A stretch of DNA of 64,000 nt from Secundilactobacillus oryzae JCM 18671 (lineage in GTDB: Bacteria; Bacillota; Bacilli; Lactobacillales; Lactobacillaceae): positions 1-64,000 of the forward strand of contig NZ_BBJM01000006.1 of assembly GCF_000740055.1 (NCBI RefSeq), given 5' to 3'. Made by a program: the position numbers and the translations under genes. Within the stretch, counting starts at the first letter, position 1. Every line of letters begins with the position of its first letter. Positions 17,857-26,152 of this stretch are shown piece by piece. Under the pieces are notes generated by a model. The model did no database searches. It saw only the letters and a program-made list of their open reading frames with translations, and was not told where the DNA came from.

Positions 17857-18534
17857 TTATTTTATTTTTTTGGATGCGATTTCAATGATTTCATCAACCA
17901 CTTGTTCGATTGACATTGGTGTTGTATCAACTTTAACGGCGTCTTTTGCCTGAGTCAACGGTGCAATCTTACGGTGTGAATCTTTGTAGTCGCGAGTCTC
18001 AATTTCTTGTTTGAGAACGTCTAACGGTGTGTGAATCCCCTTAGCTTCATTATCAGCAAATCGTCTTCTTGCACGTTCATCGACACTTGCAATCAAGAAA
18101 ATTTTGACTTCGGCATTTGGTAAAACCGTTGTCCCAATATCACGACCATCCATCACAATGCCACCCTTGCTGGCAATTTCGCGTTGGCGGTTCGTCAATT
18201 CCTCACGAACACGACCCAAAGCGGCGACTGTCGAAACGTTATTGGTCACTTCTGGTTGACGAATGTCGTTGGTAACTTCTTGACCATCCAAGAAAACCTT
18301 TTGAACGGGTTCGCCAGGCTCAAAACCAATTTGCGTATCTGCCAATAACGTCATTAAGGCGTCTTCATCAGCAAAGTCAACGTTGGCTTTTAAAGCCTTT
18401 AAGGTTAAAACGCGGTACATTGCTCCCGTATCACAGTAGATAAAATTAAAGTGTTTAGCCACTAATTTTGCTACCGTACTCTTACCTGCAGATGCAGGTC
18501 CATCAATTGCGATTTGAATCTTACTATTTGCCAT
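17857..18534 (-). CDS. cmk: Cytidylate kinase
   Basis: Phosphorylates CMP and dCMP to the diphosphates. The P-loop is [19 protein letters not shown] at 8-26, and YCDTGAMYR near 34 and [15 protein letters not shown] near 128 are the nucleotide-binding signatures. At 225 residues it is normal. ATG 18534 was chosen. It stands before rpsA, in the widely conserved cmk-rpsA order. Confidence 0.97.
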   Translation of the reverse strand: MANSKIQIAIDGPASAGKSTVAKLVAKHFNFIYCDTGAMYRVLTLKALKANVDFADEDALMTLLADTQIGFEPGEPVQKVFLDGQEVTNDIRQPEVTNNVSTVAALGRVREELTNRQREIASKGGIVMDGRDIGTTVLPNAEVKIFLIASVDERARRRFADNEAKGIHTPLDVLKQEIETRDYKDSHRKIAPLTQAKDAVKVDTTPMSIEQVVDEIIEIASKKIK

Positions 18535-18561
18535 TTCTATCGAAGCTCCTAAACTGAATTT

Positions 18562-19176
18562 CTATTTAACTCTTAAACGTTGACCCGGTGCCAAAGTGGC
18601 ATTTGATGATAATCCGTTTAGCTCTAATAACTTTTGAACGGTGATGCCATTATTCACAGCCACCCGGTAAATTCCCTGTCCAGCTTCCACAGTGGCATAC
18701 TTTTTAGCACTTGAAGTTGTCTTTTTCGTGCTTGATTGCTTTTCCGAAGCAGCAGTAGAAGACTCAGCTGCCTTTGTGCTTTCAGAGCTGGACGTTGCTT
18801 TTTTTGTCGAGCTTGCCACCTTCGTAGAACTTGCAGCCTTAGTGCTGGAAGTCTTTGAACTAACGGCTTTAGAGCTAGAAGAAGCGGCCTTCTTGCTAGA
18901 GCTGCTCGAAGAAGCAACTTGAGCGGTATTATCCGCTGAATCAACCGTTTGGGGCTTATTCATAGCATTCTGTCTGGCCAAGCCAATGACCAAGGAAATG
19001 ACCGCAATCAAGATGATAATGGTGACCAAAATGACCGTGATTAACGTATTGTTATGATTTCGCTTGTGGCGCTTGGTCCGTGATAAGTTACCCTGGTCAT
19101 CCAGATCATCAGTAAAAGTCTGATCCCAAGGCTTACTTTCATGATTAGATGAGTGATCGTCGTTCTTTTGACTCAT
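18562..19176 (-). CDS. Membrane-anchored LysM protein
   Basis: A 204-residue cell-surface protein. It has an acidic/polar cytoplasmic head, one membrane helix (about 47-68), a long low-complexity Ser/Ala/Lys linker (about 80-155) and a C-terminal LysM domain (about 160-204) with the typical GQGIYRVAVNNGITVQKLLE start and LAPGQRLRV end. LysM binds peptidoglycan N-acetylglucosamine. It is equivalent in position and layout to Bacillus YpbE. ATG 19176 lies after GGGAGGT. An extended -10, TGGTACAAT, lies upstream near 19207-19215, so it can be transcribed apart from recQ. Confidence 0.86.
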   Translation of the reverse strand: MSQKNDDHSSNHESKPWDQTFTDDLDDQGNLSRTKRHKRNHNNTLITVILVTIIILIAVISLVIGLARQNAMNKPQTVDSADNTAQVASSSSSSKKAASSSSKAVSSKTSSTKAASSTKVASSTKKATSSSESTKAAESSTAASEKQSSTKKTTSSAKKYATVEAGQGIYRVAVNNGITVQKLLELNGLSSNATLAPGQRLRVK

Positions 19177-19234
19177 TTCGTTACCTCCCAAAATCTTTCA
19201 GCAATTATTGTACCATACGGTCTAATTGAATTGT

Positions 19235-20683
19235 TTAATTTTTAAGTAAGAAGAGTTGAGATAGAACCGTTTGCCAGTCAGTTGTCGATTCCTGATTATC
19301 TTGTGCAACCGAATTTTCAGGTAACTGCAACTGTTCAATCTGGTCAAGGGTCAAATCGTTACTACAACAAGTCTCATCATGCGGTTTCATCTTTGCCGCA
19401 AAGTGGCTGCCAATCATTTCCCGCTTACAACTGGACAATGTCGTGTAGCTCACCATTTCTCGAATGGCACGCTCTCGACTCATCCGCCGCTGGTCAAAGT
19501 AGTTGGCCAGTTCCGTCTCCGGATAGCCGTGATCGTGATAAAACTTCACCAATTGAAATTTATCGTCCTCTACGACTTCAAACCGTTTGGGACTACGATA
19601 AAACAGCTGCACCTCATCACGGGTTGGAATGGAATTTTCAGATAACGCTAACTGAATTTGTTCGTCATGCTTTTGATACAACAAAATGGCAATTCCGGGT
19701 TTCCCATCACGCCCCGCCCGACCAATTTCCTGCCAGTAATCCTCTAAGGTTGCCGGTACGTGGAAGTGAATCACGAACCGAATATCATTTTTATCGATTC
19801 CCATGCCAAACGCGCTCGTCGCACAAATGACTTGCAATTTATTGCTCATAAACTGTTGCTGAGTTTTAAAACGATCGTCACTAGAAAGATCTGCGTGATA
19901 CGCCGCCACGCCAAACGGAAAGGTTTGATTCAAAACCTCAGCGACCTCGTTGGCCATTTTCTTGCTGGAGAAGTAGACAATACCAGGTTTCGGCAGTGCC
20001 TTGACAAAAGTTTTCAGCGTCGTTAATTTTTCTGCCTGTGACTCAACCGTCTTCGTGCCCAAGAATAAATTATCACGATCGATGCTCGTCACCACTTCAT
20101 AGGCATCCGTTAAGCCCATCTTAGCCTTGATATCCGCTTTAATCTCCGGAGTTGCCGTCGCAGTTAACATGAGGGTTAACGGGCTGCCTAACGCCGTCCG
20201 TAGCTTGCCCAGTAAAAGGTACTCGGGTCGAAAATCAGGGCCCCAGGTGGAAATACAGTGCGCCTCATCGACAACCAGTAACCCCGGGTTCAAGCTTTTG
20301 ATTCGAGCGAAAAGGCCGGGATTCGTCAGCATTTCCGGTGAAATGAATAGGTATTGATAGTCCATTAAGTGGGATTCAACATATGCCTTGTCCTGAGCCG
20401 AAAGCATTGACGTAAAAGCTACCGCCCGCTTCTCGCCGCGAAAGTTGAGACTGGCAACTTGATCTTGCATCAATGATAACAGTGGCGAAACCACCACGAC
20501 GAGCCGCTGCGAGATTTTGCCATACAGCTCATAAATCAAAGATTTTCCGGCACCAGTCGGCAAAATGGCCAACGTATTTTTTTCATGAAACAAGGCCGTG
20601 AGCGATTCTGCTTGTCCTGCACGGAATTCAGTAAAGCCGGTCTGCTTTTCTAATTCTGCTAATAGCTGCTCATGCGTTATCAA
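19235..20683 (-). CDS. recQ: RecQ family ATP-dependent DNA helicase (short form)
   Basis: A 3'-5' DNA helicase of the RecQ family used in recombination repair. Motif I is LPTGAGKS at 41-48, DEAH at 139-142, LTATATP near 190, and the motif VI region reads QEIGRAGRDG near 330. At 482 residues it lacks the HRDC domain. The zinc region is reduced: one Cys at CKRE and a CC pair in ETCCSND, instead of four spaced Cys. It resembles Bacillus RecS, with the same HTH partner upstream. The start is TTG 20683 with AAGGAG before it. It overlaps the stop of the upstream gene by 3 bases. Confidence 0.92.
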   Translation of the reverse strand: MITHEQLLAELEKQTGFTEFRAGQAESLTALFHEKNTLAILPTGAGKSLIYELYGKISQRLVVVVSPLLSLMQDQVASLNFRGEKRAVAFTSMLSAQDKAYVESHLMDYQYLFISPEMLTNPGLFARIKSLNPGLLVVDEAHCISTWGPDFRPEYLLLGKLRTALGSPLTLMLTATATPEIKADIKAKMGLTDAYEVVTSIDRDNLFLGTKTVESQAEKLTTLKTFVKALPKPGIVYFSSKKMANEVAEVLNQTFPFGVAAYHADLSSDDRFKTQQQFMSNKLQVICATSAFGMGIDKNDIRFVIHFHVPATLEDYWQEIGRAGRDGKPGIAILLYQKHDEQIQLALSENSIPTRDEVQLFYRSPKRFEVVEDDKFQLVKFYHDHGYPETELANYFDQRRMSRERAIREMVSYTTLSSCKREMIGSHFAAKMKPHDETCCSNDLTLDQIEQLQLPENSVAQDNQESTTDWQTVLSQLFLLKN

Positions 20684-21720
20684 TTCGTCTTACTCCTTAA
20701 AATTTGGTAGAGTCGAAATTCAAAAAAACTGAGGGCGGGCATTTTGCTGTGGGCGCGTTCAAAGTCCCAATCGTCCAACGCCTGACTTTCAAAGATTTTA
20801 TTCAAAGATGCTTGGGTTTCTTCATTGAGCAATCGGTCATAGGGAACGTCCTCAATCGGCAACAAAATTGCAGCCTCGAGCACATGTTCCCGTACCGTAC
20901 TTTCCTTTAATCGGCGTGCCCGAATAATTTGGTCAAACGTCAGCCCCCGCTTAATTTCCGTCAGCGTTTGATACGCGCTTTCAGACAGTGGATTAATGGC
21001 TAACCCGGATAAAATCGGATAAAGGACACTCTCCTCATTTGCTTGAATCACGGGAATCATCCCCAATAGCAAGTCATCCTGGATTTCCGCAATCTGTGAC
21101 GCCGGTCGTTCAAACTGTAGCGCCAACTGCTCGGTGGTTTCCCCCACCGTGTCGTGGCCCACAAATCGCTGTGCCAGCATCAAAGCCAATTGGTCATCCC
21201 CTAAATTACTCAAATAGGTCTCTAGCTCTGACTGAAAGGCTTCAACCGTATAATTATTTTGCTTGAACCACCGAAACCAGCTGCGGACAAATTGGAGATT
21301 ATCTTGTGATACCTGTAACGGGTAATAGCGCCGATTACCATAGGAAAATTCCGAGACTACCTGAATCATCAAAAGGAGGCGCTCTTTAAAGCGCTGACCG
21401 TCAAATTGGCGGCCCACACCCAGAAATCGTGGCCGATAGTGCATCGGTGCCAGTTCAGTCAGTCGGCTTTGTCCCGCTGATGTCAAAACAAATTGCTGAT
21501 TAGCGGGTGCCAGCTTCTCTTCGGCCAGTAATTGGTGAAAGAGGCCATCATAGTACTGACGGGAGAGTCGTTTTTCATAACCTAACCAGTCTAAGATGCC
21601 ATAACGCATCCCCCAGAACAGTGTCGAGACGGTACGGCGGCCTTTTAATACATTTTCAATGACACGTTGCCTACGTGGCTGCTCAGCAGACAGCAAGCTT
21701 AGGAGCCGGAATTCATCCAA
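20680..21720 (-). CDS. Helix-turn-helix protein partner of RecQ (YpbB-like)
   Basis: A 346-residue protein matching the YpbB family, which is encoded immediately before recQ/recS in Bacillus and lactobacilli. The C-terminal part (about 255-310) has a helix-turn-helix, LTEIKRGLTFDQIIRARRLK followed by TVREHVLEAAI, resembling helix-turn-helix domains otherwise fused to RecQ helicases. The rest is helical and unassigned. The frame opens at GTG 21732, which overlaps the AAGGTGG Shine-Dalgarno, so TTG 21720 is preferred. Coupling with recQ suggests a joint role in repair. Confidence 0.78.
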   Translation of the reverse strand: MDEFRLLSLLSAEQPRRQRVIENVLKGRRTVSTLFWGMRYGILDWLGYEKRLSRQYYDGLFHQLLAEEKLAPANQQFVLTSAGQSRLTELAPMHYRPRFLGVGRQFDGQRFKERLLLMIQVVSEFSYGNRRYYPLQVSQDNLQFVRSWFRWFKQNNYTVEAFQSELETYLSNLGDDQLALMLAQRFVGHDTVGETTEQLALQFERPASQIAEIQDDLLLGMIPVIQANEESVLYPILSGLAINPLSESAYQTLTEIKRGLTFDQIIRARRLKESTVREHVLEAAILLPIEDVPYDRLLNEETQASLNKIFESQALDDWDFERAHSKMPALSFFEFRLYQILRSKTN

Positions 21721-21771
21721 ATCATTTCCCACCTTAGTTTTCGTTAATCATCATTATAATACGGAACCACT

Positions 21772-21801
21772 AAAAAAGAGACCCAATGCATGCGGCCTCT
21801 T
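21772..21801 (-). terminator. Terminator of ribU
   Basis: AGAGGCC pairs with GGTCTCT on the minus strand (one G-T pair), followed by six T. Confidence 0.65.
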
Positions 21802-21818
21802 TGAAATAAATTACGAAA

Positions 21819-22412
21819 TTAAAGGTTAATGTTGCCTTGCTTGTTCAACCAACGCTTCATTTGAGCGACGATAATCCAGAAAACAGCGCCGACAACGACC
21901 CCTTTGATCAAGTTAAATGGTACAACACCGATCAAGACGAGCTTAGCGAAGGACATTGGCATCGTCATCCCTAGTAACTGCGTATAAACTGGCAGCAACA
22001 CGAATAGGTTGGCAACCGACATGATAATAGTAAGTGAAACCGTGCCGGCTAAAATAGCTAATGGCAATTTCTTGGCAATTGAAGCATGCTGCATATGACG
22101 TAATACTGCAGCAATTGGTAATAAGAAGCCAACACTAGCCGCAAAGGATGCCAGAATGCCAATCAAATTGATGACGTCGACCCCGGTGAGTAACCAATAA
22201 AGGAACCCCTTTATGGCGGCAATTAAAATCCCACCAACTGGGCCAAAGATAATGGCACCAATCAAAATTGGTAAATCTGAAAAATCAATTTTCATCCACG
22301 GTGCGAACGGGATGATGGGAAATGAGATGTACATCAGAACAAATGAAATCCCCGAAAAAAGTGACATGCCGGCAATTTGCCGAATGTTGTAATGTGACTG
22401 ACTACGTTCCAT
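21819..22412 (-). CDS. ribU: Riboflavin ECF transporter substrate-binding protein RibU
   Basis: The S component of an energy-coupling-factor vitamin transporter. It has about six membrane helices in 197 residues. The IPFAPWMKIDFSDLPILIGA stretch and the following GPVGGILIAAIKGFLYWL are typical of RibU. Specificity for riboflavin is supported by the FMN riboswitch directly upstream. The shared ECF ATPase and T subunits are not in this window. ATG 22412 follows GGAGG. Expression should fall when FMN is plentiful. Confidence 0.93.
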   Translation of the reverse strand: MERSQSHYNIRQIAGMSLFSGISFVLMYISFPIIPFAPWMKIDFSDLPILIGAIIFGPVGGILIAAIKGFLYWLLTGVDVINLIGILASFAASVGFLLPIAAVLRHMQHASIAKKLPLAILAGTVSLTIIMSVANLFVLLPVYTQLLGMTMPMSFAKLVLIGVVPFNLIKGVVVGAVFWIIVAQMKRWLNKQGNINL

Positions 22413-22464
22413 GATGGAAGCCTCCTGTAGTTGGTCATCTTGCAGCGAGCATTACTCAAGCAAC

Positions 22465-22637
22465 AAAATAGACCACACCAATAGGAAGATTGGTATGGTC
22501 TTTAAAATGCGACTTAAATAACTAATCTTCTATATACCAGACTGTACTGTCGGTACTGGAATTACACCAGTTCAACTAGCTAATGCTAGGTCGCGGACTT
22601 TAACCACCGGTCGGGAATTTCACCCTGCCCTGAAGAT
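22465..22637 (-). promoter_or_regulatory. FMN riboswitch (RFN element) with terminator, upstream of ribU
   Basis: The minus strand carries the conserved RFN core, including TTCAGGGCAGGGTGAAATTC, CCCGACCGGTGGT and CCAGTACCGACAGTACAG. Helix P1 is ATCTTC (22632-22637) with GAAGAT (22525-22530). A terminator follows (arms 22489-22500 and 22471-22482, then TATTTT). AATCTTC in the terminator arm and loop (22485-22491) can pair instead with GAAGATT (22524-22530). This gives a plausible antiterminator when FMN is absent. Confidence 0.95.
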
Positions 22638-22665
22638 GAACCTATTAAATTTTTATTACCCTATT

Positions 22666-22694
22666 ATCATAGCGGACAACTTACTAAAAATCAA
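22666..22694 (-). promoter_or_regulatory. Promoter of the ribU leader
   Basis: TTGATT (22689-22694), a 17-base spacer and TATGAT (22666-22671) on the minus strand lie about 30 bases before the aptamer. Confidence 0.65.
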
Positions 22695-22704
22695 CTAAAA
22701 ATAT

Positions 22705-23430
22705 TTAGAGTGCAACTTCCTTCTTAAGGCGCTTAACCTCTTCTGGTTTCAAGCGACGCCATTCACCAGGTTGTAAGCCTTCAAGTTGTAGAAAGGCATA
22801 AGTCTCCCGTTTCAGTTTTTCAACTGGATGATTAATCGCTTGGAGCATCTTCTTCACTTGATGATTCTTACCTTCGTGAATGGTTAAGGAAACAATGGCC
22901 CGTTGCTTTGGTTTATCAACGGAAAGGACCTTCACCTTTGCTGGTGAGGCAGTAAAGTCATTGTCGACTTTAACCCCCATCCGAATTTGCTTGAGCTCAT
23001 CGTTAGTTGGAATACCCGAGACCTTAGCCACATAAGTTTTTTCAACTTCATACTTGGGGTGCGTTAAGCGATTAGCTAATTCACCGTCGTTAGTGAGTAA
23101 TAAGGCCCCCGTCGTATCATAATCAAGTCGACCAACCGGGTAAACGCGTTCCTTGATCTCTTCATCGAGTAAATCCACCACCGTATCCCGTGACTTATCG
23201 TCAGAGACCGTTGAGATGACGTTTTTTGGCTTATACATCAAAATATAGACTGGTGCCTCGTTTGAGAGTGGCACGCCATCCACCACGATAATATCGTGAA
23301 CGGAAACCTTGGTCCCCAACTCGACAACCGTTTCACCGTTGACTTGGACCCGGCCAGAAGCGATTAATTCCTCTGATTTACGGCGTGACGCAATCCCGGC
23401 GTGTGCAATTACTTTTTGTAGTCTTTCCAT
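22705..23430 (-). CDS. rluB: 23S rRNA pseudouridine synthase RluB
   Basis: Makes pseudouridine in 23S rRNA (position 2605 in E. coli numbering). It has an N-terminal S4 RNA-binding domain (LQKVIAHAGIASRRKSEELI, 4-23) and the RsuA/RluB catalytic motif GRLDYDTTGALLL, with catalytic Asp103. HEGKNHQVKKML lies in the C-terminal half. At 241 residues it is normal. It follows scpB by 3 bases, in the common scpA-scpB-rluB order. Confidence 0.94.
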   Translation of the reverse strand: MERLQKVIAHAGIASRRKSEELIASGRVQVNGETVVELGTKVSVHDIIVVDGVPLSNEAPVYILMYKPKNVISTVSDDKSRDTVVDLLDEEIKERVYPVGRLDYDTTGALLLTNDGELANRLTHPKYEVEKTYVAKVSGIPTNDELKQIRMGVKVDNDFTASPAKVKVLSVDKPKQRAIVSLTIHEGKNHQVKKMLQAINHPVEKLKRETYAFLQLEGLQPGEWRRLKPEEVKRLKKEVAL

Positions 23431-23433
23431 GAA

Positions 23434-24021
23434 CTATTTTTCTCCTGATTCCCATTGTTTGTTAAACAGATTTAGTAGCATATCGCTATTTGCCGCGTCG
23501 GATTCCTCTGATTCGGTTTTGAGCGGTGGTAATTCTTTAAGCGTCTTTAAGCCAAAATAATTTAAAAATTCTGCAGTGGTCTTATAAATAATGGGACGTC
23601 CCGGTTCATCCGCCCGACCAGCATCCTCAATCAACTGGCGTAGTACCAGCTTTTGGATTGTCGACGAGCTTTGAACGCCGCGGATTTCATCCACTTCAAT
23701 TCGAGTGATCGGTTGTTTATAAGCAATGATGGCTAATACCTCTAAAGATGCCCGCGATAAACTGGTCGTGTATGGCGATTCAAAATACTTCTTGAGCGTT
23801 GGAGCCAAATCGGTCTTCGTCGCCAAACGGTAAACATCCCCGTTGACCATAATCGTGAACGGACAGTCATTATCTTGCTCATACTGTTCTTTCAGTGTTG
23901 CAATCATTTCATGAATGGCTGGCTTCATGAAATTGGTTAAACTGGCTAATTCGCCTAAATCAATGCCCTCATCTCCACTCACAAAGAGCAGACCGGCCAC
24001 CTGTTGTAAATTCGACGTCAT
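23434..24021 (-). CDS. scpB: Segregation and condensation protein B
   Basis: The kleisin-interacting (kite) subunit of the SMC-ScpA-ScpB condensin, acting in chromosome condensation and segregation. The 195-residue sequence shows two winged-helix domains and the family stretch LEVLAIIAYKQPITRIEVDE near 92-111, followed by a GRPIIYKTTAEFLNYFGL pattern. ATG 24021 overlaps the scpA stop by 4 bases, coupling the two subunits. Confidence 0.96.
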   Translation of the reverse strand: MTSNLQQVAGLLFVSGDEGIDLGELASLTNFMKPAIHEMIATLKEQYEQDNDCPFTIMVNGDVYRLATKTDLAPTLKKYFESPYTTSLSRASLEVLAIIAYKQPITRIEVDEIRGVQSSSTIQKLVLRQLIEDAGRADEPGRPIIYKTTAEFLNYFGLKTLKELPPLKTESEESDAANSDMLLNLFNKQWESGEK

Positions 24022-24776
24022 AACGCGGCTTCCTCCAATTGCTTATTATTATTATAAACGAGCTTAATTGCATCGAATTGATACCGCTGATCAATTCGCA
24101 AATCACGATGCTTAGCCAGTTCAAGAATCGACAGGAACGTCGCAACTAGCTCACCCACCTGACGATGATCGACAAATAGGTCCTCAAAGTACATTGGCCC
24201 AGAGCTAGGTGTCAGTACCGACATCACAAATTTCATTTGTTCCTCTACCGTATACCGATCAGCATGAATTTGTTGTACTTCATTTGCTTCGGTCCGCTTA
24301 CTGAGTAATTTAAGCAGGGCTTTTTGCAAGTCAGTGGTTGTTAAGCCAGGCGCTAGCTTCATCGTATCCGCATCAGCCGGTAACTCTGATTCTGAACGTG
24401 TAAACTGCTGCTGACGCACTGCTTCGTACTCTCGAAGCTTCTCAGCCGCTTCCTTGTACTTCTTATACTCAATCAATTGGTTCACCAAGTCATCTCGGGG
24501 ATCTTCAACCTCGACCTCAGCCGCTTCTGGTTCTACCCGTGATGGTAACAAGGTACGCGCCTTAATCTTCATTAAGGTTGCTGCCATGACAAAGTATTCA
24601 CCCGCCACGTCCAATTGATTGGCCTCCATTTGGTTGAGGTAGGTCATGTACTGTGAAGTAATATCGACGATGGGGATGTCATAGATGGAAACCTCCGACA
24701 CCCGAATGAGGTGTAAGAGTAAATCCAGTGGGCCCTCAAAGTCATTAATTTTAATGGTGAGTTCGTTATCTGCCAT
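24018..24776 (-). CDS. scpA: Segregation and condensation protein A
   Basis: The kleisin that bridges SMC heads in the bacterial condensin. The N-terminal signature FEGPLDLLLHLI lies at about 12-23, and YFVMAATLMKIKARTLLP near 67-85. The C-terminal winged helix is near 170-250. ATG 24776 (252 residues), with GGGAGAA before it, is preferred over a TTG seven codons upstream. It overlaps the end of ribT by 11 bases, so ribT-scpA-scpB-rluB form one operon. Confidence 0.96.
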   Translation of the reverse strand: MADNELTIKINDFEGPLDLLLHLIRVSEVSIYDIPIVDITSQYMTYLNQMEANQLDVAGEYFVMAATLMKIKARTLLPSRVEPEAAEVEVEDPRDDLVNQLIEYKKYKEAAEKLREYEAVRQQQFTRSESELPADADTMKLAPGLTTTDLQKALLKLLSKRTEANEVQQIHADRYTVEEQMKFVMSVLTPSSGPMYFEDLFVDHRQVGELVATFLSILELAKHRDLRIDQRYQFDAIKLVYNNNKQLEEAAL

Positions 24777-25125
24777 ATTGCTTCTCCCACTTCTCAACGA
24801 TTGCTGTCGTCTCTAAAGTCCCCATGATGCGGTTCTCTGGAAACGCGCGGTTTAATTCGTCCAGCATTTTCAAGGAGTTCGCTTGCTGACGAGCTTGAGG
24901 TGCCAAGGCAATCAGGCGCAGAATTAAAAAATTGGTCTTCTGCTCGACACCTGCAATGCCAATGATGTCGTTGTCTTCATCTTTATATAAAAATAGCTCC
25001 CGGCTGTCCGCTTGCTTATACCACTCGAGTTCTGCGGTAACCTGATGAATGTCCTTAAAATCAGGAATCAATGAGAGTAATCCCATCGCCACTTTCTCGT
25101 AGTCACTACGATATTTTAAGAGCAT
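24766..25125 (-). CDS. ribT: RibT-like GNAT-family protein
   Basis: A 119-residue protein of the RibT family (GCN5-related N-acetyltransferase fold). The KYRSDYEKVAMGLLSLIPDF start, the RELFLYKDEDNDIIGIAGVE strand pair and the LIALAPQARQQANSLKMLDE acetyl-CoA-loop region fit. In Bacillus ribT ends the riboflavin operon ahead of scpAB. Here the riboflavin synthesis genes are absent from the neighbourhood, leaving ribT at the head of the scp operon. Its substrate is unknown. Confidence 0.82.
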   Translation of the reverse strand: MLLKYRSDYEKVAMGLLSLIPDFKDIHQVTAELEWYKQADSRELFLYKDEDNDIIGIAGVEQKTNFLILRLIALAPQARQQANSLKMLDELNRAFPENRIMGTLETTAIVEKWEKQYGR

Positions 25126-25192
25126 TTCAACTTCCTCCTCTTAGCACAATCAAAACTATCTAACTGCGTTTTGACCGTGTAAACGTAATCAC

Positions 25193-25222
25193 ATCATAAT
25201 TGTTCCCAAATACTTTTGTCAA
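25193..25222 (-). promoter_or_regulatory. Promoter of the ribT-scpA-scpB-rluB operon
   Basis: TTGACA (25217-25222), an 18-base spacer and TATGAT (25193-25198) on the minus strand. Confidence 0.7.
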
Positions 25223-25241
25223 TATCCCATTATAACGCGAA

Positions 25242-26135
25242 TTAAGCACGGGGATGGTACTTTCGGTAAACATCCGTCATTCGCTTTTTCGAGATATGCG
25301 TATAAATCTGGGTCGTCGAAATATCGGCATGGCCCAGTAGCTCTTGTAGGATTCGTAAATCCGCTCCATTTTCTAAAATATGCGTTGCAAATGAATGCCT
25401 CAGCGTATGAGGAGTGACATCCTTTTTAATTCCCGCCAAAGCGACATATTGCTTGAGCTTTTTCCAAATACTTTGACGACTGAGGCCTGACCCATGAGCA
25501 TTAAGGAACACTTCGACCGCCTGACGATTCTTCAGCAATTGTGGGCGACTTTCACTGATGTAGCGATTTAACCACTCAATTGCGACATCACCAATCGGCA
25601 TAATCCGTTCTTTGTTTCCCTTACCCACCGTTTGAATTAAACCCATTTCGAGGTGTAAGTCGTCCATTTTCAAATGAACCAGCTCGCTAACCCGTAAACC
25701 AGTTGCGTACATCGTTTCCAAAATGGCACGATCGCGGCAACCGTACTTCGTGCTCACATCTGGTGCTGCCAATAACCGATCGACTTCATCGACGGTTAGG
25801 ACTTGAGGCAGTGTTTGAGCATGTTTCGGTGCATCCACTTGTGCCATCGGATTTTCGGTCAGCTGCTTTTCTTGCATTAGATAACGAAAAAACCGTCTCA
25901 ACGTCGAGACGGCATGAATCACCGAATTTCGGGCCTGATGTTGTTGATTCTTGGATTGCAAAAAATCCAATATCACGAATCGATCGACGTCGTGAAGGTC
26001 CGAAATATTTTTCTGAGTTAAAAAGGCAACGAATTCTTTTAAATCTTGCCGGTAACTAATAATCGTATTGCGAGATAAGCCCCGCTCAACTTGACTGTAG
26101 TGGAGGTAATCCGCAATTTGTGTTTCGATTTCCAT
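25242..26135 (-). CDS. xerD: Site-specific tyrosine recombinase XerD
   Basis: Resolves chromosome dimers at the dif site together with a partner recombinase. All catalytic residues are present: Arg148 (GLRVSEL), Lys172, His243 and Arg246 (HTLRHSFATH), His269 (LGHADI) and Tyr278 (TQIYTH). The N-terminal SAM-like DNA-binding domain covers 1-85. At 297 residues it is standard. It follows cvfB by 17 bases and probably shares its transcript. Confidence 0.95.
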   Translation of the reverse strand: MEIETQIADYLHYSQVERGLSRNTIISYRQDLKEFVAFLTQKNISDLHDVDRFVILDFLQSKNQQHQARNSVIHAVSTLRRFFRYLMQEKQLTENPMAQVDAPKHAQTLPQVLTVDEVDRLLAAPDVSTKYGCRDRAILETMYATGLRVSELVHLKMDDLHLEMGLIQTVGKGNKERIMPIGDVAIEWLNRYISESRPQLLKNRQAVEVFLNAHGSGLSRQSIWKKLKQYVALAGIKKDVTPHTLRHSFATHILENGADLRILQELLGHADISTTQIYTHISKKRMTDVYRKYHPRA

Positions 26136-26152
26136 AGGTGATGCACCTCACG

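Noticed and set aside
18700-18945. Ser/Ala/Lys-rich repeats as a tandem-repeat adhesin or prophage gene
   Set aside because: It is a low-complexity linker between one membrane helix and a LysM domain. There are no other phage or adhesin features.
19282-19830. 182-codon plus-strand frame opposite recQ
   Set aside because: Low-quality composition, no family resemblance, and entirely antisense to recQ.
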